This document shows positions 58,271 through 64,000 of a stretch of 64,000 nucleotides of DNA, one piece after another; the first letter of the stretch is position 1; each line of letters opens with the position of its first letter. Under the pieces are notes generated by a model. It was not told the DNA's origin, did not search any database, and worked only from the letters and a program-made list of their open reading frames with translations. The position numbers and the translations under genes were made by a program. The stretch comes from Lycium barbarum (Eukaryota > Streptophyta > Magnoliopsida > Solanales > Solanaceae). Location of the stretch: the NCBI RefSeq assembly GCF_019175385.1, contig NC_083348.1:44538950-44602949 (forward strand), written 5' to 3'.

Positions 58271-59379
58271 CTACAAATATGCCAACGAATATCCAATATT
58301 AAACATAGGCATTTAAGCCATTTATTCCAACTAACATTAAATTCTACAGAAAATTCGGCAGCATTTCCCCTGTAAATAGGCCATCCCGAGAATTTAACTC
58401 GCTCAAAATCAACAACAACAACCACAATAACCAACCTAGTAACATCGATAATCAATTCGAAAGGCAAAATAATAATAGTAGCTCTCTTTTACACCATTCG
58501 ACAACTTTCCAATTATTCAATTCAATGGCTTACTTTCAAGCCACAATATCGTTCGTACATTCGATTATTAACCCAAACTCATACTAACAACATTCGAGAA
58601 CATTCTAAACAATTCACATAATTTTTCCAACAATCCACAATTTCTCCAAATTTTTGGCCGAAAACAGCCCCTACCGGTGAGCAGCCCACTGGGCACACTT
58701 CCGACTTTCAATTCATGTTTTGTATCACAATTCACAATATAACGATACCATTTTCATAAAATATACAAATTACATCAATGCACAATAACCCTCAAATCAG
58801 CCCGTACAATCTCAACATCAATCTTAAGTCATTAAATGCTCAATTCCAAACTAGAATTCGTAACGACGACACGAAAGCGCTTAAGCGATAATAATGCGAT
58901 ATTCGGCATAATCTATGACTCACATTCGTTCACACTACACATATTCATATATTAATGGTTCTCATATATAAGGATTGCATTAAATGCACAAAGTTCTCCA
59001 AATCAGTCCGCAACGCTTACTATATCAATTCGGGACATTTAACTCTCATTTCCAACATACAAATCATCACAACAACCATTACGACACTAAGCGATATTAA
59101 TTCATTCTTTGCTACCATTTGGAGGCTATATACACGGCTACCCTACACATATACATGTATCGATGATTTTTATTCTCTTCTCCACTCTACGACAATCAAT
59201 ATGCTACAAGCAATTAATTCATCAACCCAATACCACACCACACACATATACTTCACACGGTCAACACACCCAACACAAGACCCAACTTCAACATTTCATA
59301 TTTCATGATTTTTATCCATTTTAGCATACTACAATATGCATACAACATTTATAACTCCAAAAACAAGATTAGAACTCAC
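58271..59379 (-). other. Predicted leader intron 1 (G 5' LTR)
   Basis: 1109 nt from AAAG|GTGAGT, a perfect plant donor, to ATTTGTAG|A. Prediction only. Confidence 0.5.
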
Positions 59380-59965
59380 CTTTATTCTCCAATCCACCAA
59401 TAGGCTAGGGTTTGCAAATGGGCAAAATGAGTGGTTGAATGACCCAAACAATACTTCCACGCTACTTATGGACCTCCAAATAGTTGGTTTATACCAAAGA
59501 AATAATTTTAGAGAGGCAAAAATGGGACTTGATTTTTCTTGGTTGTGGCCGAGAACCATGGGGGAGTGGAGGCTCTCCAAGTCTTGTTATTTTTCTTTAA
59601 GTGTAGAAGTGGGAAATGAGAAAGATGACTTAGTCTTCTTTTTTTTAAGTATCCACAAATATCTCCCTTTGTTTATGGCCCACACATGTGTTGGACCAAT
59701 TAAAATTGGCCACAGAATGTGTGGGACCATTTCAAGTCCACACGGCCACCATGGCCTTTGGTACAAGATTTTTAAATTCCAATTTTATGAATTGTGGTCC
59801 CAATTTTTCCTAAGTGTCCAATGCCCTCAATTTCATATTCAACTTATGTCTCAAAATAAAATCAAATGGTCAAAAGTCCCGACTTCAAATCCCGGAATAG
59901 TCTTGGCCCTTAATTGTCATAGTTAATCCGGGTTGTCCGAATGTATAAAAATACGGGACGTAACA

Positions 59966-61276
59966 GAGCTGAAGTATGGTGATTTGGGAAGTTGTGGCAT
60001 GACGTTCCTATAACGATGATGAAGTTGTTCTTGTCAATACTCGCCTTATGCTTTATTCCCTTCAAGGTGGGGCACGATATTCATGAATGTCCATAATAAA
60101 ATTGGGGGTTTACGACCTTACGTCACCCCGTCATAGCATGATTGTCCCTAAAGTATAAAGCATGCTCTCGATACTAATGTATGACATTTTTATAAGATGA
60201 TTAATGATGTTAGCTTGTAATGCAACAATGTTATGTATAAAATGCTAAGAAATGATAAGATGATGCTATGCTATGAGATGTGTGAATGTAACGTGTAATG
60301 ATTGATTTTTTGATAATATGATTCCACCGCGCCTATTTGGCTGGGCATGTCACCGCGAATGCGGGCTGCGTATGATTCCACCGCGCCTATTTGGCCAGGC
60401 ATGTCACCGCGAATGCGGGCTGCGTATGATTCCACCGCGCCTATTTGGCCGGGCATGTCACCGCGAATGCGGGCTGCCTATGATTCCACCGCGCCTATTT
60501 GGCCGGGCATGTCACCGCGAATGCGGGCTGCTATGTTTACACCGAGCCTAGAGGGCCGGGCATGATCACCACTAGTGGGCGGCATATGAGGGTTACCCGG
60601 ACGCGGGTAACGAGGCAGATTATGATGTGAGGATGTATGTGACGCTACAGGTAATGGTGTATTTGATGATACAGGTAATGATGTATGTGATAGTATATGA
60701 GTTATGATGATACGTGTAATATAATGATGTAAAATGTGAGATATACACATATGCATAAGAAAGTATGTTGTGCATGACATTCAGGTAGGTTATAATTTCT
60801 CTTAGGATCCATGATGCTCCTACGATATTGTTCATTTCTTTCCTGCCTTACATACTCAGTACAATATTCGTACTGACGTCCATTTTCTTTGGACGCAGTG
60901 TTCATGCCCACAGGTAGACAGGGAGGAGACCTTACTCCGGATTCTTAGAAGCTGTTAGCTGACTGAAACCACTCCTTTGTCCCGGAGGTGCTTATGATGA
61001 TGCTTTTGTGTATATTTGTGTATGTCACTCCATAGAGGCTCGTAGATACTCAGTGTGGGTTATGTGGTTTCACGACGTGAGGATTATGTATATGTATATG
61101 TATATTGATGTATGTTTTTCATAAAGGTATTATGTTTTGTAACGAAAAGCAGTTCCCTTGTAAAACGAGTACGAATTTGATAAATGATTGATGAATGAGT
61201 CTAAGAAGTGATAGTACGAGCGGTGCTCAGTGGTTAGCCCCGGGTGCCTGTTGCGGCCCCTAGTCGGGCCGTGACA
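59966..61276 (+). mobile_element. Solo LTR E, last part
   Basis: Resumes E after the gagct duplication. CTTCAAGGTGG and ACGACCTTACGTCACCCC motif (60060-60135), 54-bp minisatellite, branch point TACTGAC (60871-60877), GTCC/GGAC stem, acceptor CCCACAG|GT (CAG ends 60913), end GGGCCGTGACA. Followed by TSD ccgta (61277-61281). Confidence 0.88.
60317..60532 (+). repeat. Minisatellite, 4 x 54 bp (LTR E)
   Basis: Four near-identical 54-bp, GC-rich units with CCACCGCGCCTATTTGGC and CACCGCGAATGCGGGC cores. 54 is a multiple of three, which creates repetitive frames on both strands that are not genes. It lies in predicted intron 2. Confidence 0.96.
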
Positions 61277-61584
61277 CCGTATAAATTGTACGGACCGTAT
61301 GTGTGTCCGTATAAATGGGTCGGGACTGATTTTGTTTATTAAAAAGGGGATCCAAGTTCATTTCATTTCATTTTCCCTTCACACCCCTTCTCTCTAAAAC
61401 ATCTTTGCACACTTCTCCAACAAGAATTAAAGGGGTATTTGTGATCAATTACATCAAACAAAGTGAATCAAATGTAAGAAACTCATTAAAGTTCATCCAA
61501 GATAAGGAATCCAAGTGGAGGTGAAACTAGGGTTTTGCTCAAGTGAAGTGTTTGCAATCAAAGTTCATTCCTACACCATATAAG

Positions 61585-62038
61585 GTAAGTTTTATAGTAT
61601 TTATATGATGTTTAAGGTATTTGAAAGTTGAAACACTTGGATTGTAAAAGGATATAGGAAATGGGTCATAAACATGAGAATAATGAGATTTTGAGTAGTA
61701 GTTTGGAATGAGTTATGAATTTTGATATGTTGTGATTATAAGTATGTTATAAATGATATTGCGGACACGAGATAGGCATTATATACAAGAAAATGCACTA
61801 GTATACTATGACCATGATTATGGATGAATTGAAGTGGAATTGTGAAACAAGTGTAATATAGATGAATGAAGATTGTTGGTTATGATATTGTGAACGTTAT
61901 TATGAATGTTTGGGAGTTGATATACAATATGGGAAAGTTTGTATAAACAAAGGAAATGCTGCCCAATTTCCTGTAGCTTTAGTAAGCACGTTCATATAAT
62001 TGATTGGCTAATGTGAATGTGAATTCTCTTGAAGGTAG
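61585..62038 (+). other. Predicted leader intron 1 (LTR D)
   Basis: 454 nt from TAAG|GTAAGT, a perfect consensus donor, to CTTGAAGGTAG|A. Prediction only. Confidence 0.52.
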
Positions 62039-62093
62039 AAACGTGAGCATTGAAGGAGAACAACCAAGCGATGGAAATTGTTAAACGAAAGAG

Positions 62094-63620
62094 GTATGTA
62101 AGGCTAGTACTTTCTTTCTAAGGCATGAATCATATGGTATGAATCCTTCTATCTCTCTATCATTTTCCTACATATTGGGAACTATGAATCTACGAGTATA
62201 AAGAACTTCATATGAGATAAAGAAAAGAGATACGTTACGAACATGACGATTCCGATGATTAATCTAAGTCTAGAAGTCATAAAGCTCATGATATGATATT
62301 CCTAAGAAGCTGATGATCCTGATATGATTCCTATGATAGTTTTTTCCTTACCTCTCCATGACTTCCCTACCGTCCGGAAAAATAAGAGCCTATGTTTATG
62401 AATAGCCATATGGGATAAGATAAAAGGTATGTTACGAATGCGGTAATGATGATGATGAGTCTAAGTCTAAGGATTATAAGGCCAATAATATTATGGTTCG
62501 ACAAGGCTAATGATCTATATGCTAATTCATTCAAGGTGAGGCATAATGCTTATGAATGCTCTATAATGGAATCATGGGTTCTCGACCTTATGTCACCCCG
62601 ATATTGTTATTGATTGTCTATATGCTCTAATACATGTTCTATGACCAATGTTCCGAAAAGTTACGAGCCTACGTTCATAAGGGGTTCCATATGAGATTAA
62701 GGTAGGAGATGTTCCATCGATACGATGATGGTAATGATGAGCCTTAGTTAGAGATTATAAAGTTTGTTATGCGACATATTACGAAGTTCATGCTACAAAT
62801 ACGATACGACTCTCATAGATTGTCTTTAAATCCAAATGTATGCTCTATGAAAGACTATGATAAGTTATGAGATATATGTGATGATATTGATGATGATGTT
62901 AATAGTGATGATGATAATAATGACGATGATAATAGTGATGACGCTAAAGATATTTATGGGCTTCTATGTATATATCTATGTTTCTATGTGTGACTATTGC
63001 GAAACCTCGAGCTTATATGGCCGGGAAGAATGTATATGAATATGTATATACTTATGTAACGCGCGCGTACCTCTGTAGCTGGGTATGGATAACCCTGAAG
63101 CCTTGGTAGGGCTAGGTAGAGATAACCCTGAAGCCTTGGTAAGGCCAGGTAGAGATAACCCTGAAGCCTTGGTAAGGCCAAGTATGTATAACCCTGAAGC
63201 CTTAGATGGCCAAGTATGTATATGATATAAATATGTATATGATATATGAATATGTATACGATATGGATATGTACATGATATATATAGGTATATGATATAT
63301 GTAGGAAAAGCCCGGAAAATATGTATGTGATATTGTCTAGCCACTACATGGCCGAATGTGGATAACGTTAATGTGTATGAGCAGATACGGTATTATAATA
63401 CATGTGTGATACGATGATGTATGCGCTATGATGATACATGTATCATGATAATAGAGGATATAGGCATGAAAGGTATCCTCCTTTAAAAGTTATGCAGCTT
63501 ATGTTTTCATCTTATGTCCTATGATTTCTCTAATATGTTCATTTCATTCATGCCTTACATACTGAGTATAATATTCGTACTGACGTCTATTTTCTTTGGA
63601 CGCTATGTTCATGCCCACAG
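62094..63620 (+). other. Predicted leader intron 2 (LTR D)
   Basis: 1527 nt from AGAG|GTATGT to CCCACAG|GT; branch-point A at 63583, 37 nt before the acceptor. It includes the 33-bp minisatellite and an ATGATGATAATAG-rich stretch. Prediction only. Confidence 0.55.
63081..63211 (+). repeat. Minisatellite, 4 x 33 bp (LTR D)
   Basis: Four units around ATAACCCTGAAGCCTTGGTA, the last slightly shorter. The frames read through it are artefacts. Located in predicted intron 2. Confidence 0.95.
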
Positions 63621-64000
63621 GTAGACAGGGAGGCGACCCAGATTTATAGAAGCCGATAAGCAGAGTTTTTAAAGCACTCCATTATTCCGGAGGTGCCATT
63701 GATTTACCATTTTATGTACATGTATGTTTCAGGCACGACGGGGTCCTGTCCCATCCATATGTCTAGTATTCTAGTAGAGGCTTGTAGATACGTATGTGTG
63801 GGTAGTAGGGTCTCACGATTTTGATAAGTGTATATATGCATATAGGCATGTGTGTATTATTTTGATAGCCGAAAGGCTTATGTATATAAAAGTGATTATG
63901 TTTTCAATTGAGTAATGATTTTCTTATTATATGAGTATAATAAGTAAGGGAAAGAGCGGTGCTCGGTGGATAGCCCCGGGTACCCGTCATGGCCCCTAGT

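Larger units (their letters stand above)
48744..59965 (-). mobile_element. Element G, complete insertion with truncated pol and 5S module
   Basis: Minus-strand element with exact TSD gagct (48739-48743 and 59966-59970). LTRs of 3272 bp (48744-52015) and 3273 bp (56693-59965) look very similar by eye, so it is among the youngest insertions here. From its 5' end: LTR, primer site, leader hairpin, noncoding leader with a 5S-derived module, then only the RT end, RNase H, integrase and chromodomain tail, then the polypurine tract and LTR. No gag, protease or RT catalytic core. Confidence 0.93.
56693..59965 (-). mobile_element. 5' LTR of element G
   Basis: 3273 bp, near-identical to 48744-52015 by eye. 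Donor AAAG|GTGAGT (exon end 59380), GAATTTTC/GGCAGCATTTCC motif (58350-58370), acceptor TTTGTAG|A (58271), 66-nt exon (58205-58270), donor CGAG|GTATGT (58204), branch point TACTGAC (57305-57311), acceptor CCCGCAG|GT (57270). Confidence 0.93.
61277..64000 (+). mobile_element. LTR D, second part, running off the window
   Basis: Continues D after E. Donor TAAG|GTAAGT (exon end 61584), GGAAATGCTGCCC motif (61951-61968), acceptor GAAGGTAG|A (62038), 55-nt exon (62039-62093), donor AGAG|GTATGT, a CTTACGTCAC-like block (62522-62605), 33-bp minisatellite, branch point TACTGAC (63578-63584), acceptor CCCACAG|GT (CAG ends 63620). The window stops within about 20 bases of the expected GTGACA end. Confidence 0.85.

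Noticed and set aside
59336..59926. 196-codon open frame in the G 5' LTR
   Set aside because: It crosses the TATA/U3 region antisense to the element, is broken in the other LTR copy (51719-51976), and has no recognisable domain.
60318..60565. Reading frames encoding a repetitive Arg/Cys-rich protein
   Set aside because: They arise from a 54-bp minisatellite whose length is a multiple of three, and frames are open on both strands.
62984..63344. Repetitive ALPRLQGYLYL-type frames on the minus strand
   Set aside because: Generated by the 33-bp tandem repeat in LTR D; no start context or homology.

Overview
This is a flowering-plant nuclear repeat block, built almost entirely of Ty3/gypsy LTR retrotransposons inserted into one another. 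The chromodomain-like tail behind integrase, the initiator-Met tRNA primer site (TGGTATCAGAGC) and the LTR ends starting TGTCACGACCC or TGTTACACCTCG suggest the Tekay/Del chromovirus group of an asterid, most likely Solanaceae. The species is an inference from sequence style. I found no host gene, no tRNA gene and no bacterial feature. All polyproteins are broken by stops, frameshifts or deletions.

Layout. 1-6661: minus-strand element A (5' LTR 4182-6661, gag-protease 1959-3989), with a near-identical 1958-bp tandem duplication of its LTR/leader/gag start at 1-1958. 6662-11148: leader, noncoding interior and truncated LTR of minus-strand element I. 11149-20564: plus-strand element H (truncated 5' LTR, leader, decayed gag-pol), cut in integrase by minus-oriented LTR J, which is fused by a deletion to H's own 3' LTR remnant K. 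20565-43328: LTR fragment L, split by element C (22299-43309); C's 3' LTR holds the pol-less element B (30312-42116), whose 3' LTR holds solo LTR M (37717-40903). 43329-43574: an RT scrap of element N, the oldest layer. 43575-64000: LTR D, split by solo LTR E (44035-61276), which holds solo LTR F (44996-48182) and complete minus-strand element G (48744-59965). Target-site duplications support most of these insertions: atacg for M, ggtgg for F, gagct for G, tcccc/acccc for B, gaaag/aaaag for C, cctta/ccgta for E.

The most interesting content is the shared cis-acting architecture. (1) Nearly every sufficiently complete LTR, on either strand, has the same ordered set of splice signals: donor AAG|GTRAGT, acceptor TGTAG|A, an exon of usually 48-66 nt, donor AG|GTATGT, branch point TACTGAC, and acceptor GCAG|GT 35-39 nt later. 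This predicts two introns inside the LTR leader. (2) About 42-53 nt after the primer site, each leader has a long hairpin whose loop carries a self-complementary hexamer, and the hexamer differs between families (GTGCAC, GCCGGC, TGCGCA). This is what a kissing-loop RNA dimerisation site would look like. (3) Elements B and G carry a 5S-rRNA-derived module in the internal leader, with the Pol III box sequences identical between the two copies. (4) Further conserved hairpins lie next to the polypurine tract and between branch point and acceptor.

Limits: alignments were made by eye, identities are approximate, and element boundaries without a TSD or LTR terminus are uncertain to tens of bases.
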